Made by a program: the position numbers and the translations under genes. Below, in pieces: positions 8,583-16,898 of a DNA stretch of 64,000 bases. The stretch is from contig CAZTDD010000013.1 in the NCBI GenBank assembly GCA_964612675.1, positions 1 through 64,000 of the forward strand, given 5' to 3'. Origin of the DNA: CAZTDD01 sp964612675. GTDB taxonomy: Bacteria; Hinthialibacterota; Hinthialibacteria; Hinthialibacterales; JAKPRU01. The notes under the pieces are model-generated. The model was not told the origin of the DNA and did no database searches. It saw only the letters and a list, made by a program, of their open reading frames with translations. How positions within the stretch are numbered: the stretch's first letter is position 1; each line of letters begins with the position of its first letter.

Positions 8583-8657
8583 CCTCCTAACCTCCCCCGA
8601 TCTTCGGGGGAGGAAAAAGAAACGAGCGAGTCTGCAGCGGTTTCTCCCCCAAAGATT

Positions 8658-8799
8658 GATGGCGCTGCAAAAAGTCGGGAGAGCTCTTCTCCCTCTCCCT
8701 CTGGGAGAGGGCCGGGGTGAGGGCACGTTGCATTATCCGCTGACGTTCCTTTGTGTGTGACAGACCCTGTCGTCATCCAAACTTTTTGCCGCTGATTCA
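8658..8799. repeat. 142-bp dispersed repeat (REP-like), copy 1
   Basis: The segment runs from GATGGCGCTGCAAAAAGTCG to GCTGATTCA and matches 50733-50876 closely over its whole length. It contains the palindromic core CTCCCTCTGGGAG followed by a GGCCGGGGTGAGGG tail. Partial relatives occur near 20456-20500, 25718-25757 and 52169-52247. It is non-coding. Confidence 0.75.
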
Positions 8800-8868
8800 A
8801 AGATTAGGGGAGATACAGAGGGGGGTTGATACTTCGCTCTAATCTGCCCTCGCACACGCTTTCCGACA

Positions 8869-9882
8869 CTATACGTTTATTCTCTTCCCTGATTCAGCGG
8901 ACTTATACGCCGCCAGCGCCACCTCGACTGCAGCGATCCCAGCTTCCAGATCCGATTCGGGCTGGATTCCCTTTTTGATACATTTTACAAACTCATCGAC
9001 CTCGACATCCCAGCCACCGGTGGTAGGTATTTTGTCGATTGTGCGCCAACTGGTCTTCACCGTACCATCCGGCATCGTCCGCCCGCGCAAAACCGACATT
9101 CCCCGCACATAGTCGCTGATAATCGTCCCTTCGGTTCCATAAATCTCGACACCGATGAATCCCGGCCGGCTGGTCCAGCCCGCTTCGATGTATCCCAGTC
9201 GCTTGCCTTGGAACTCAAGCACCAAGACGGCGTTGTCATCCACCTTAATGTTCTTCACTAGCGTACCAATCGAGGCGCTCACCGAACGGATGCGCCCCAT
9301 ATAATATGACGCGAGGTCGATGGCGTGAATTCCCATATCCAGCATCGCTCCGCCGCCCGCTTTCGTCGGGTTATAAAACCAGTCGCTCATGGCCCAGCCG
9401 GGTTGCGGCCCACCGTGCGCGAACCGGATACGGATCATAAATGGTTCACCGATGTCGCCTTTTAGAAGGATCCTCTTTGCTTTGGCGGTGCCGCGGTAGA
9501 ACCGGTTGGAGAACGCGGTCATGAAAAGGGTGCCGGCTTTGTCTCTCGCGCTTCGGATTTTGCGCGCTTCGGCCATACTGAGACAGAGCGGTTTCTCGCA
9601 GATCACATGACACCCGTGTTCCAAAGCCATGATGGCCTGCTCGGCATGATAAGCGTTCGGAGAACAAACGCTGACAACGTCCAGTTCCTCTTTCTTGAAC
9701 ATCGTTTCGGCCGAGCGATAGGTACGCAATACGCCGAATTTCTCCTCGGCGAGCGTACGCCGGACCTTGGAGGGCTCCGCAGCGGCCACAAGCTCGCAGT
9801 TGGTATTCGCCTGGTAGCCTAGAAGATGACAATGGTGGGCAATTGCTCCGCATCCGATAACGGCCGCCTTCAGTTTCGCCAT
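8869..9882 (-). CDS. Gfo/Idh/MocA family oxidoreductase
   Basis: A 337-residue NAD(P)-dependent sugar dehydrogenase-like protein. The Rossmann motif G-C-G-A-I-A-H-H (10-17) begins the N-terminal domain, and the E-K-P-L motif with the usual catalytic-region Lys lies near residue 96. The C-terminal alpha/beta domain contains G-G-G-A-M-L-D-M-G-I-H-A-I-D, where Asp and His are the expected catalytic pair. There is no signal peptide, so it should be cytoplasmic, unlike three other family members in this window. AAAGGAGG lies rather far (about 12 bp) before the ATG. Substrate is unknown; inositol or a keto-sugar is typical. Confidence 0.9.
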   Translation of the reverse strand: MAKLKAAVIGCGAIAHHCHLLGYQANTNCELVAAAEPSKVRRTLAEEKFGVLRTYRSAETMFKKEELDVVSVCSPNAYHAEQAIMALEHGCHVICEKPLCLSMAEARKIRSARDKAGTLFMTAFSNRFYRGTAKAKRILLKGDIGEPFMIRIRFAHGGPQPGWAMSDWFYNPTKAGGGAMLDMGIHAIDLASYYMGRIRSVSASIGTLVKNIKVDDNAVLVLEFQGKRLGYIEAGWTSRPGFIGVEIYGTEGTIISDYVRGMSVLRGRTMPDGTVKTSWRTIDKIPTTGGWDVEVDEFVKCIKKGIQPESDLEAGIAAVEVALAAYKSAESGKRINV

Positions 9883-10271
9883 GGGATCGCGTCCTCCTTT
9901 GACCGAACTCGTAGCGCCCGAGTCTATCCCGGGCGATCTGTGCCGTCCGGGATCAACCCGGACGTTACTTTACCCTTCAACGTGAACGCTCCTTTTCAGG
10001 AACGATGTGCTCGACGTTGGTTCAATGCTCCCTCGTACCATATTGATGCTGAGTCAGGTTCTCAAGCTGAGCGGCGTTGTCCGTGTCGCTTTCGGGACTC
10101 GCCGGTCGATACAGTCCGTCCTTCGCGTTACGTCTTCCGTGCAGCCGGAGTCCTTTCTGACAGCGGTTCAGGCGAGTAGGATACGGCATCACGGTGAAAA
10201 CGTGACGGCTCTGAAGGAGTTCATCTTAATCAGACGGGACGCGCGGGATAAACCCGGGCGGTATTGATCGA
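9883..10271. other. Intergenic region with hairpin repeats
   Basis: This 389-bp divergent spacer separates the oxidoreductase from bshA and should hold both promoters. It contains a two-hairpin repeat at 9911-9964 and a partial relative, GGGATAAACCCGGGCG, ending at 10260, twelve bases before the bshA ATG. Short frames across it have no family features and look accidental. Confidence 0.6.
9911..9964. repeat. Double-hairpin repeat (CCCGGG family), copy 1
   Basis: The segment reads GTAGCGCCCGAGTCTATCCC then GGGCG, and later GTCCGGGATCAACCCGGAC, giving two adjacent small hairpins. The inverse complement occurs at 29432-29487. Partial copies are at 10241-10260 and 32712-32737. All lie in intergenic DNA close to gene ends. 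Confidence 0.75.
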
Positions 10272-11399
10272 ATGGATTCAATTCGTATTGCCATAGTCTG
10301 TTATCCCGGTATCGGAGGAAGCGGCATCGTTGCCACCGAGTTAGGGAAAGCGTTGGCCCATCGCGGGCACGATGTTCATTTTGTGTCGTACGATGTTCCT
10401 CAACGGTTGGAATCGTCTGCGGGGCATTTCAACTTTCATCACGTGGATGTGCCTCTGTATCCGTTGTTTCGCTTTGCACCCTATACGCTGGCGCTCGCCT
10501 CTGATCTCTATCAGCTGGCGTCATCGGGCGAGATCGATCTGATCCACGTTCACTACGCGATACCCCATTCAACAGCCGCCTATCTCGCACGGCAGATGCT
10601 TCGCGAGACGAGCGCTCGCGATGTGAAGATTGTGACGACCCTTCATGGGACAGACGCAGAATTGGTGGGGCAAATGCCCTCGTACCGGCCGATTGTTGAG
10701 TTCAGCCTCAATCAAAGCGACGCGGTGACCGCTGTCAGTTATTACCTCAGAGAGATTACACAGTGCCAGCTCTGTATGAAGTGCCAGATCGACATGATCT
10801 ACAATCCGATCAACACACAGCTGTACCGTCCCGCCGAGAATCCACCGCCGCGAAATTCGCAGGTGCGCCGGTTGGTACACATCTCAAATTTCCGGTCGGT
10901 GAAACGAATCCATGACACAATCAAGGCATTCGACCTGATTCGCAATGCGATACCCGCCCGCTTGATTTTTGTGGGGAAAGGACCGGATCGGTCGGCCGCC
11001 GAAGTGATGGTCGATCAATTGGGACTCTCCGACCACGTCGAATTCGTCGGCGCGGTACTTTATGTCGACGACATCCTCCGTCGGGCGGATCTTCTGCTTT
11101 CAACGTCCGAGAAGGAATCATTCGGCCTGACAATCGCGGAAGCGCTTGCGTGCGAGGTCCCGGTGGTGGCGACCGACGTAGGCGGTGTGTCCGAGGTGGT
11201 CGAAGACGGTGTGTGCGGAAAACTTGTGCCGCTCGGCTGTACTCGTTCTTTGGCTGAGGCCGCAATCGAGATCCTCCGGGATCCCGAAAACGCCAAAGAG
11301 ATGGGACGGGCGGGGCGGCGGCGTGTGATTGAATTGTTCGATCAAGAGAAGATTGTCAGTCAGTATGAAGACCTGTATCGAAGGATGCTTAGCGAATAA
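10272..11399 (+). CDS. bshA: BshA-type glycosyltransferase (bacillithiol biosynthesis)
   Basis: A 375-residue GT4 glycosyltransferase of the GT-B fold. The N-terminus I-A-I-V-C-Y-P-G-I-G-G-S-G-I-V-A-T-E-L-G matches BshA, the L-malate:UDP-GlcNAc transferase that begins bacillithiol synthesis. Also diagnostic are H-V-H-Y-A-I-P-H and T-T-L-H-G-T-D in the acceptor domain. The C-terminal nucleotide-sugar domain has E-S-F-G-L-T-I-A-E-A-L-A with the E-x7-E pair. No bshB or bshC is next to it, so the pathway must be completed elsewhere or the product differs. The start codon has no clear ribosome site, and a repeat-derived hairpin occupies that place. Confidence 0.85.
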   Translation: MDSIRIAIVCYPGIGGSGIVATELGKALAHRGHDVHFVSYDVPQRLESSAGHFNFHHVDVPLYPLFRFAPYTLALASDLYQLASSGEIDLIHVHYAIPHSTAAYLARQMLRETSARDVKIVTTLHGTDAELVGQMPSYRPIVEFSLNQSDAVTAVSYYLREITQCQLCMKCQIDMIYNPINTQLYRPAENPPPRNSQVRRLVHISNFRSVKRIHDTIKAFDLIRNAIPARLIFVGKGPDRSAAEVMVDQLGLSDHVEFVGAVLYVDDILRRADLLLSTSEKESFGLTIAEALACEVPVVATDVGGVSEVVEDGVCGKLVPLGCTRSLAEAAIEILRDPENAKEMGRAGRRRVIELFDQEKIVSQYEDLYRRMLSE

Positions 11400-11435
11400 C
11401 ACGAAAAGACCGTTCCAGCCATCAATAAACGTCGC

Positions 11436-12731
11436 TCAAGGACCAGGTGGGGGGGCCGTGACTTCCTGAGTCGCCGAGAGCAGCGAGGAACCTTCGCCCG
11501 GCCGAATAATTCTGAACGGTTGCTCGAGAGCACGAATCAGTGAGAAGAGCATCGGCTGCAGTTCATTTCCCATGAGCGCCCGCCCGTTGAGGAAGACACT
11601 CGGCGTGGCGGTTAATCGAAGTTCATTCCCCAACGCGATATCTTCTTTCACGCGATTGCGTACTTTTTCCGATTCGATATCCTGGTGAAACTTCTCCATA
11701 TCCAGATTCAAATCCCGTGCGGTTTTTTCGAACAATCCAGGACTCATTTGATCCTGACGTGAGTAAAGCAGATCGGCGTATTCCCAAAACTTGCCCTGCA
11801 GACGTGCTGCTTCGGCTGCGTACGCCGCATCGCAGGAGAGTGGATGGTATCCCTCGGTAATCGCCACCGGATTGCAGGCTTTGCCAAGTGGAAAGTGTTT
11901 AAAATAAACTTTGACTTTTCCACTCATCGCATTGGCCGCTTCTGCAGCGACGTGATGAAACCGCGAGCATGGTCCGCATTGGAAGTCAGCAAAGATGACG
12001 AGGGTGTGTTCCGCGTCGGGTTTACCGCGCATGGGGGTTTCAGGATCGATGGGGATATCGACTTTCGGTGATTGCTTATACAAATACATGTTGTAGCTTG
12101 GGTCCAGCTTAATGCGTCCGAGCGCGGCATTTTCCTGCTCGAGGTTGGTCAGTCTTCCTTGGAGTCTGTACTGCTCCATAGAAAAGAACTCAATCGCTGC
12201 CAAGAAGACACACAGGAGTACAGTGAGGAAAGCCACCCCGGCCTCGCGCGGCTGCGGCTGGATGGCACGCGTCGACGGCAAGAGACCGAAATAGATGAAA
12301 AAACCCAGAAGGCTGCAGACTTGAAGAGCCATACAGAATACACACTTGGAGGGCATCCGTGTAAGAAGTACATAGGCATAATATGCGCTGATACCGACCG
12401 CCGCTAGATCCGCAAGCAAGCCCAGCCGAACGTACCATTTCCAGATCCTGCCGCGTGCATACCAGGCCACAAATCCTGCCAGTAGAAGACTCGAATAGAG
12501 GGCTAAGGCATAGAGGCTGTTCGGAATACCAAGGACGGTTGCGTCCGGTGTCAACAGAACGCTGTCACAGTCATACTCCGCCGAAAACGAACACAATCCT
12601 GAACCTACCGCGGTTTGCTCACTGGCGAGGAGAGCGTGCCGCATCGTCAGGTAAGCCGACAACAGCACCGCTGCGGTCAACACAAGTATGAGTAGTGCAA
12701 ACAGGTTTTGGCCGGGTCGTTGCTCTGCCAT
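11436..12731 (-). CDS. VKOR-DsbA/thioredoxin fusion protein
   Basis: A 431-residue protein joining a membrane VKOR domain to a periplasmic DsbA-like thioredoxin domain. VKOR oxidises Cys pairs using quinone and can replace DsbB. The VKOR part (about 10-185) has several membrane segments, the loop cysteines Cys47 and Cys55, and the active site Cys130-V-F-Cys133. A linker leads to the thioredoxin domain with F-A-D-F-Q-Cys252-G-P-Cys255 and the cis-Pro in T-A-T-P-S-V-F. The start at 12731 (M-A-E-Q-R) follows AGAGGA; a longer frame to 12815 has no membrane-protein features. The fusion should make disulfides in exported proteins, of which this window encodes many. Confidence 0.92.
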   Translation of the reverse strand: MAEQRPGQNLFALLILVLTAAVLLSAYLTMRHALLASEQTAVGSGLCSFSAEYDCDSVLLTPDATVLGIPNSLYALALYSSLLLAGFVAWYARGRIWKWYVRLGLLADLAAVGISAYYAYVLLTRMPSKCVFCMALQVCSLLGFFIYFGLLPSTRAIQPQPREAGVAFLTVLLCVFLAAIEFFSMEQYRLQGRLTNLEQENAALGRIKLDPSYNMYLYKQSPKVDIPIDPETPMRGKPDAEHTLVIFADFQCGPCSRFHHVAAEAANAMSGKVKVYFKHFPLGKACNPVAITEGYHPLSCDAAYAAEAARLQGKFWEYADLLYSRQDQMSPGLFEKTARDLNLDMEKFHQDIESEKVRNRVKEDIALGNELRLTATPSVFLNGRALMGNELQPMLFSLIRALEQPFRIIRPGEGSSLLSATQEVTAPPPGP

Positions 12732-12910
12732 GTTCCTCTCGACTTTAGTTTCGCAGTCTACCGTAAAGATGTCTTTTCTGGCTACTCTGCCCTTCGCCTT
12801 TGTGTTCCAGGACACCGGTCAATCGCGGTAACAAAACGGTGTATACTGACAAAACCGTGTTTGCTCCCGGTTAACCATTCTGCCGTAGACCACGAGAAGA
12901 GGAACTATCT

Positions 12911-13558
12911 ATGCAGAGAATCATCCCCCGCCGAGCGTTCACTTTGATTGAGTTACTGATTGTCGTCGCGATTATCGGAATCCTGGCCGCGATCGCCGTT
13001 CCGAATTTCCTCAATGCCCAGGTTCGCGCGAAAACCGCCCGAGCCCGGAACGACATTCGGACGATGGAGAACACCGCGATGACCTATATCATCGATACCG
13101 GGCGCCGTCCGATTGACTGCGATGATCCCGGAGGCGGTGAGTACCTGGGCGGACTCGGTTGCGGAACAGCAGAAAACGGAGCCCCCGGCAACATCAAGGG
13201 GATTCCCGAGTTCTCTTTCGCTACAATGTTTATGAGTTTCAGTCAATACAAAATCTTCACCACCCCGGTTGCTTATATTAACGGTCCCATGTACGACCCA
13301 TTCACGGGCGGCGGAGCGCTTTCTTTCAACACTCGCTACTCCCAGAGCGCGAGCCAGGCGGAGAGTTATACCTTTTCGTCCTGCGCTGCGGACAAAGAGA
13401 CCGGCGATTGGGGTTTCTTCTTTCTGCCGAGCACCGGCTACCTGGGAACGCAGTACGATCCGTCGAATGGAATCCATTCGCGTGGGGATATCTATGTCGC
13501 GATGTGTTTCACGGATCTAGACTCAGCCGCAAAACCAGGCCGATATGGGTTCAAATGA
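12911..13558 (+). CDS. Type II secretion/type IV pilin-like pseudopilin
   Basis: A 215-residue prepilin-like protein. The short leader ends R-R-A and is followed by F-T-L-I-E-L-L-I-V-V-A-I-I-G-I-L-A-A-I-A, the class III signal with the conserved Glu at mature position 5 and a hydrophobic N-terminal helix. The remainder is a globular domain with paired cysteines and Gly/Pro-rich loops. It lacks the H-x9-D-G tail of the DUF1559 family common in Planctomycetes. AGAGGA lies just upstream. There is no assembly ATPase, secretin or prepilin peptidase in the window, so the machinery must be encoded elsewhere. Multiple lone pseudopilins of this kind are typical of Planctomycetes/Sumerlaeota-like genomes. 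Confidence 0.9.
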   Translation: MQRIIPRRAFTLIELLIVVAIIGILAAIAVPNFLNAQVRAKTARARNDIRTMENTAMTYIIDTGRRPIDCDDPGGGEYLGGLGCGTAENGAPGNIKGIPEFSFATMFMSFSQYKIFTTPVAYINGPMYDPFTGGGALSFNTRYSQSASQAESYTFSSCAADKETGDWGFFFLPSTGYLGTQYDPSNGIHSRGDIYVAMCFTDLDSAAKPGRYGFK

Positions 13559-13567
13559 AGGAGAATT

Positions 13568-14917
13568 CTACGCCCGAACGATCTTCTCTCGGCCTTCAGT
13601 GACGTTTTTCGTGGCGTTTCGTGTATCGATCACCACTTTCGCCCGCCGGACTACCTCCTGGTAATCGATACAGCTGTGATCGGTCAGGATCAGGACAGCG
13701 TCGGCAGCCGCGAGCGTTTCCGGTGTCAGATCCGCGGAGGAAAGCCCTAGATCCCCGTGCCGTCCGGGCGGAAATCGCGGCACATAGGGATCGTGATACG
13801 AGACATCCATTTTCCACCATCGCATTAGTTCAACCACTTTGATGGCGGGCGATTCCCGTGGATCGTCCACGTCTTTCTTGTACGCCATACCGAGCACTAG
13901 AACCCGCGCACCGGCGATCGCCACACCGCGTGCAGAGAGCGTTTGGATGATTTTCTCGACAACAAACCGCGGCATGTTGATATTGATCTCGCCCGCGAGT
14001 TCGATGAAACGCGTGGCGAACTCATATTCGCGTGCTTTCCAGGTCAGATAAAACGGATCGATGGGAATGCAATGTCCACCCCAACCCGGCCCCGGATAGA
14101 ATGCCTTGAAACCGAATGGTTTCGTTGCCGCGGCATCGATTACTTCCCAAATATCCAGATCCATCCGGTCGGTGAGCATTTTAAGTTCGTTCACCAGAGC
14201 AATGTTGACCGCGCGATAGATATTCTCAAGCAGCTTGGTCATTTCCGCTGCGCCGGTCGATGAGACTGTGACAACCTGGTTGAAGACTTCCCTATAGAAG
14301 GTTTCACCGACGATTCTGCAAGTCGGTGTCAGCCCGCCCAGGACTTTCGGGATCGTTCGAGTATTGAATTTGGGATTGCCGGGATCCTCACGCTCGGGTG
14401 AGTAGACCATGAAGAAATCGCGCCCCGCATCGAGCCCCTCCCGCTGGACTGCTGGAAGCAGAACCTCCTCGGTCGTGCCTGGATACGTCGTGCTCTCCAG
14501 GATAATTACTTGCCCCTGCCGCAGGTATCGGCCGATCGCCTCCCCCGTCGCTTTGACATAGCTCAGATCCGGCTCGCGGTATTCATCCAGCGGGGTGGGC
14601 ACACAGATGATGATCGCGTCCACTTCCGAGATCCTGCTATAGTCGGTGGTTGCTTCAAACCGTCCCTGCTTGCGGATCTCGGCGATCTTTTCGCTGGAAA
14701 TATGGCCGATATAACTCTTCCCCTGATTGACACAGTCGACTTTGCCGGCATCGACGTCGAATCCTACGGTGCGATACCCGGTACGCACCATCTCCATCAC
14801 GAGCGGCAGCCCGACATAGCCGAGGCCAATCACGCCGACAACGGCCGAGTGGTCGTTAAAGCGGGCAATCAGTTGTTCCGCTGGCGGTGAAACAGAAATG
14901 CTATTATTTGTCATCAT
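13568..14917 (-). CDS. UDP-sugar (UDP-GlcNAc-type) 6-dehydrogenase
   Basis: A 449-residue member of the UDP-glucose/GDP-mannose dehydrogenase family, closest in style to WbpA/TviB-like UDP-HexNAc 6-dehydrogenases. The NAD motif G-V-I-G-L-G-Y-V-G-L-P starts near residue 28. The catalytic Cys lies in G-P-G-W-G-G-H-C-I-P-I-D-P, preceded by the conserved Lys in K-P-F-G-F-K. The C-terminal UDP-binding domain contains L-G-M-A-Y-K-K-D-V-D-D-P-R-E-S-P. The enzyme makes uronic-acid sugar nucleotides for surface polysaccharides. Two start ATGs are adjacent after AGAGGTG. The GT-C-like glycosyltransferase at 15499 may use related sugars, but they are not in one operon. Confidence 0.92.
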   Translation of the reverse strand: MMTNNSISVSPPAEQLIARFNDHSAVVGVIGLGYVGLPLVMEMVRTGYRTVGFDVDAGKVDCVNQGKSYIGHISSEKIAEIRKQGRFEATTDYSRISEVDAIIICVPTPLDEYREPDLSYVKATGEAIGRYLRQGQVIILESTTYPGTTEEVLLPAVQREGLDAGRDFFMVYSPEREDPGNPKFNTRTIPKVLGGLTPTCRIVGETFYREVFNQVVTVSSTGAAEMTKLLENIYRAVNIALVNELKMLTDRMDLDIWEVIDAAATKPFGFKAFYPGPGWGGHCIPIDPFYLTWKAREYEFATRFIELAGEININMPRFVVEKIIQTLSARGVAIAGARVLVLGMAYKKDVDDPRESPAIKVVELMRWWKMDVSYHDPYVPRFPPGRHGDLGLSSADLTPETLAAADAVLILTDHSCIDYQEVVRRAKVVIDTRNATKNVTEGREKIVRA

Positions 14918-14970
14918 TCACCTCTCAAGAGTGTTGTAGAATAGGCGGGCGGGAGATGAGAGGCAAGAGC

Positions 14971-15288
14971 ATGGCGGAATACGAACTCCGAGATCTCAGG
15001 CGTCTTCAATCGGAACACCGTATTCTGTTCATCCGGCAGGATCTGCGAGAGAATTACCATCTCTTCGGCCGGGATTTGCTCCTGGGTGGCCTGCGAATTC
15101 TCGGCTCCCTCTTCTCCCCGAGAAGCGATTGGCTGGCCGCTCAACGGTTCCACGCCCGGCTTTTCAACGAACGCGACCCGGATCAGGTTACCCCGCCGCG
15201 CGATATGGTGTTGTTTCCCATCGAAGATTTGGCAGAGCAACGCTATGTCATTGCTCTGGCGCCCGCCCGGGAGCCGGAACAGGAGTAG
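14971..15288 (+). CDS. Small hypothetical protein, Arg/Leu-rich
   Basis: A 105-residue predicted cytoplasmic protein of unrecognised family, rich in Arg, Leu, Asp and Glu, with a likely amphipathic helix near its start. It was kept because codon third positions are G/C-rich as in neighbouring genes and GAGAGG lies 7 bp before the ATG at 14971; an in-frame ATG at 14956 is an alternative. The opposite strand also carries an open frame over 14914-15303, so certainty is limited. Its stop codon lies within the 10-bp sequence duplicated by the MITE-like element that follows. It is divergent from the UDP-sugar dehydrogenase. Confidence 0.45.
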   Translation: MAEYELRDLRRLQSEHRILFIRQDLRENYHLFGRDLLLGGLRILGSLFSPRSDWLAAQRFHARLFNERDPDQVTPPRDMVLFPIEDLAEQRYVIALAPAREPEQE

Positions 15289-15291
15289 CGC

Positions 15292-15437
15292 CAATGTCAT
15301 CAAGCTGAGGGCGCGCGGACGTTTCGCGGGAGGGCGAATCTCCCGATGAGCCGTCGATACCGAAGACAGAAACGCGGCTCATCGGGAGATTCGCCCTCCC
15401 GGCATTCTCTTGCCAACGGCCTGATTGAATGACATTG
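15292..15437. mobile_element. MITE-like element, copy 2
   Basis: A 146-bp element starting CAATGTCATCAAG and ending GAATGACATTG, the same ends as the element at 8442-8582. Its flanks GGAGTAGCGC (15282-15291) and GAAGTAGCGG (15438-15447) agree at eight of ten positions, a decayed target duplication. Inside are perfect 27-bp inverted arms at 15327-15353 and 15375-15401, with a 21-base loop, of the GGGAGGGCGAA...GAGCCG type. There is no coding capacity. Confidence 0.82.
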
Positions 15438-15498
15438 GAAGTAGCGGGAATTCCAGGAAAGGCTTTGGCCGACCGGAAAAGAACGTTATTGTTCGCAC

Positions 15499-16788
15499 AT
15501 GGTTGAATCGGCGGACTCGATACAGGGCGGCTTCCGGGGAAAACGATTGGGGTTCCGTTTTCTTCTTCTGTGTTGCGTGCTGGGCTACGCGGTTCGATTC
15601 GGGTTCCTGGTTGTAGGAGCGCAGCGCTTCAGCGGCGAACTCGGCGACCAGATGCGCTACCTGAGGGAAGTACGAAATCTCGTCTATCATGGGACCTTTG
15701 CAATCAGCCTTGAGGACGGCCCGACTGCGTTCGACGGTCCGGGATACGCGTTTTTCCTGGTGCCTTTTCTGAAATGGTTCGGGGAACTTCGGATGCCGGG
15801 AGCGGTCGCTGTCGCCCAGGCGGTTCTCTCGATTCTTACCGCGTGGATGATCGGACAGATAACGTACCGGATTACCGGGCGAATTTGCGCGGCCCGAATT
15901 GCGCTGTTTTGGTGGTGCCTGTATCCATTTGCTGTTTTCTACAGTGCGTACCTTCTCTCCGAGACCTTATACACGGCTTTTGTAGTGGCAAGTATCTGGT
16001 GCGCGTATTTCTTCGTGCGGCATCTCGGGCCGCGCTCAGCCATCGCGTTGGGTGTCGTTCTCGGGTTGACCTCACTTACGCGGCCTACAATTAACGGAGC
16101 CATTCCGTTCCTGTTCCTGGCGATTCTGGCGGCACGATGGGATGAGCGACGGAAGGCACTGAAAGGCTTGGTCCTCGCAGGCGTCGCTCTGTCTTTGGTT
16201 CTTTCGCCATGGATTATTCGAAATTACGTGGTGTTCGGAAAAATCCTACCCGGGAGCACACAGGTCGGCCGGATGTTATTCCTGGCCAACAATCCGGACA
16301 ACGAGACCGGCGGAGTGCTGATACCGCGAGATGCCAATCCTCCGGACCGACGGCCGGACGAAAGCGAGTTGGAATACAACAACCGGTTGGGCAAGCTGGC
16401 GAAAGAGTTCATACGCGAGAATCCCGGACAATTCCTGAAACTCGTCGGTATGCGATTTTATCAGTTCTGGCGGCTGACGCCGATGTATGAGACGTTCTCG
16501 TCGGTTCTGACGAATACAGTGTGTTTTCTTTCGTTTCTCCCGCTTTTTGTCGGTGCATTATATGGAATGTGGCTTCTTAGGCACCGGTTCCGGATTCTGT
16601 TGCCGATCCTGGCGGTTGTCCTGTCGACGTATGCCATTCATTTGGTTTTCGGTGTGTCGTTGCGCTATCGGTTCCCCATCGAGTCGTTACTTGTTCCGCC
16701 TGCGGCGTATGCAGTTTCGCGGTTGGCGGAGTTATTCAAAAGGAGCGAAATGGCAGGGCAAAGCGCGGGAGGGCGAACCTCCTGGTGA
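15499..16788 (+). CDS. GT-C-like membrane glycosyltransferase (GT39/ArnT type)
   Basis: A 429-residue polytopic membrane protein with roughly ten hydrophobic segments. The first large periplasmic loop has G-D-Q-M-R-Y and F-D-G-P-G-Y, the acidic loop pattern of GT-C enzymes that use lipid-linked sugars. The segment S-P-W-I-I-R-N-Y-V-V-F-G-K is characteristic of ArnT/PMT-like bacterial relatives. It probably transfers a sugar from a polyprenyl phosphate to lipid or protein on the periplasmic side; donor and acceptor cannot be told. The last residues (from about A-G-G-R-T-S-W) are encoded by a repeat core at 16766-16839, which also provides the stop. Confidence 0.8.
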   Translation: MVESADSIQGGFRGKRLGFRFLLLCCVLGYAVRFGFLVVGAQRFSGELGDQMRYLREVRNLVYHGTFAISLEDGPTAFDGPGYAFFLVPFLKWFGELRMPGAVAVAQAVLSILTAWMIGQITYRITGRICAARIALFWWCLYPFAVFYSAYLLSETLYTAFVVASIWCAYFFVRHLGPRSAIALGVVLGLTSLTRPTINGAIPFLFLAILAARWDERRKALKGLVLAGVALSLVLSPWIIRNYVVFGKILPGSTQVGRMLFLANNPDNETGGVLIPRDANPPDRRPDESELEYNNRLGKLAKEFIRENPGQFLKLVGMRFYQFWRLTPMYETFSSVLTNTVCFLSFLPLFVGALYGMWLLRHRFRILLPILAVVLSTYAIHLVFGVSLRYRFPIESLLVPPAAYAVSRLAELFKRSEMAGQSAGGRTSW

Positions 16789-16839
16789 GCCGCGGTCATT
16801 ATGCAAAACCAACGGCTCGGCGGGAGCCTCGCCCTCCCG
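16766..16839. repeat. Hairpin core related to the MITE-like element
   Basis: Arms at 16766-16792 and 16813-16839 match the internal arms of the elements at 8442-8582 and 15292-15437, with about 22 of 27 pairing positions. The terminal CAATGTCAT sequences are absent, so this is a core-only copy. The left arm overlaps the end of the upstream coding region and contains its TGA. Confidence 0.75.
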
Positions 16840-16898
16840 ACTTGGCTACCATCCGGTGGGTGTTTCAAACACCGAAGCCATTCGCTAATATAGCCTTT

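Larger units (their letters stand above)
8296..8868. other. Intergenic region built of repeats
   Basis: No gene is supported here. The region holds a MITE-like element (8442-8582) inserted into a palindromic repeat that begins near 8403 and resumes after the insertion with CTCCCCCGATCTTCGGGGGAG. Next comes a 142-bp segment (8658-8799) shared with 50733-50876, then a short AGAGGGGGGTTGAT stretch near 8817-8830 typical of the same family. It separates cysS from a Gfo/Idh/MocA gene; both are read leftward. Confidence 0.7.

Noticed and set aside
14914..15303. Minus-strand open frame of 129 codons
   Set aside because: The plus-strand frame over the same DNA has better third-position G/C use and a ribosome site; neither has a known family, so the choice is tentative.
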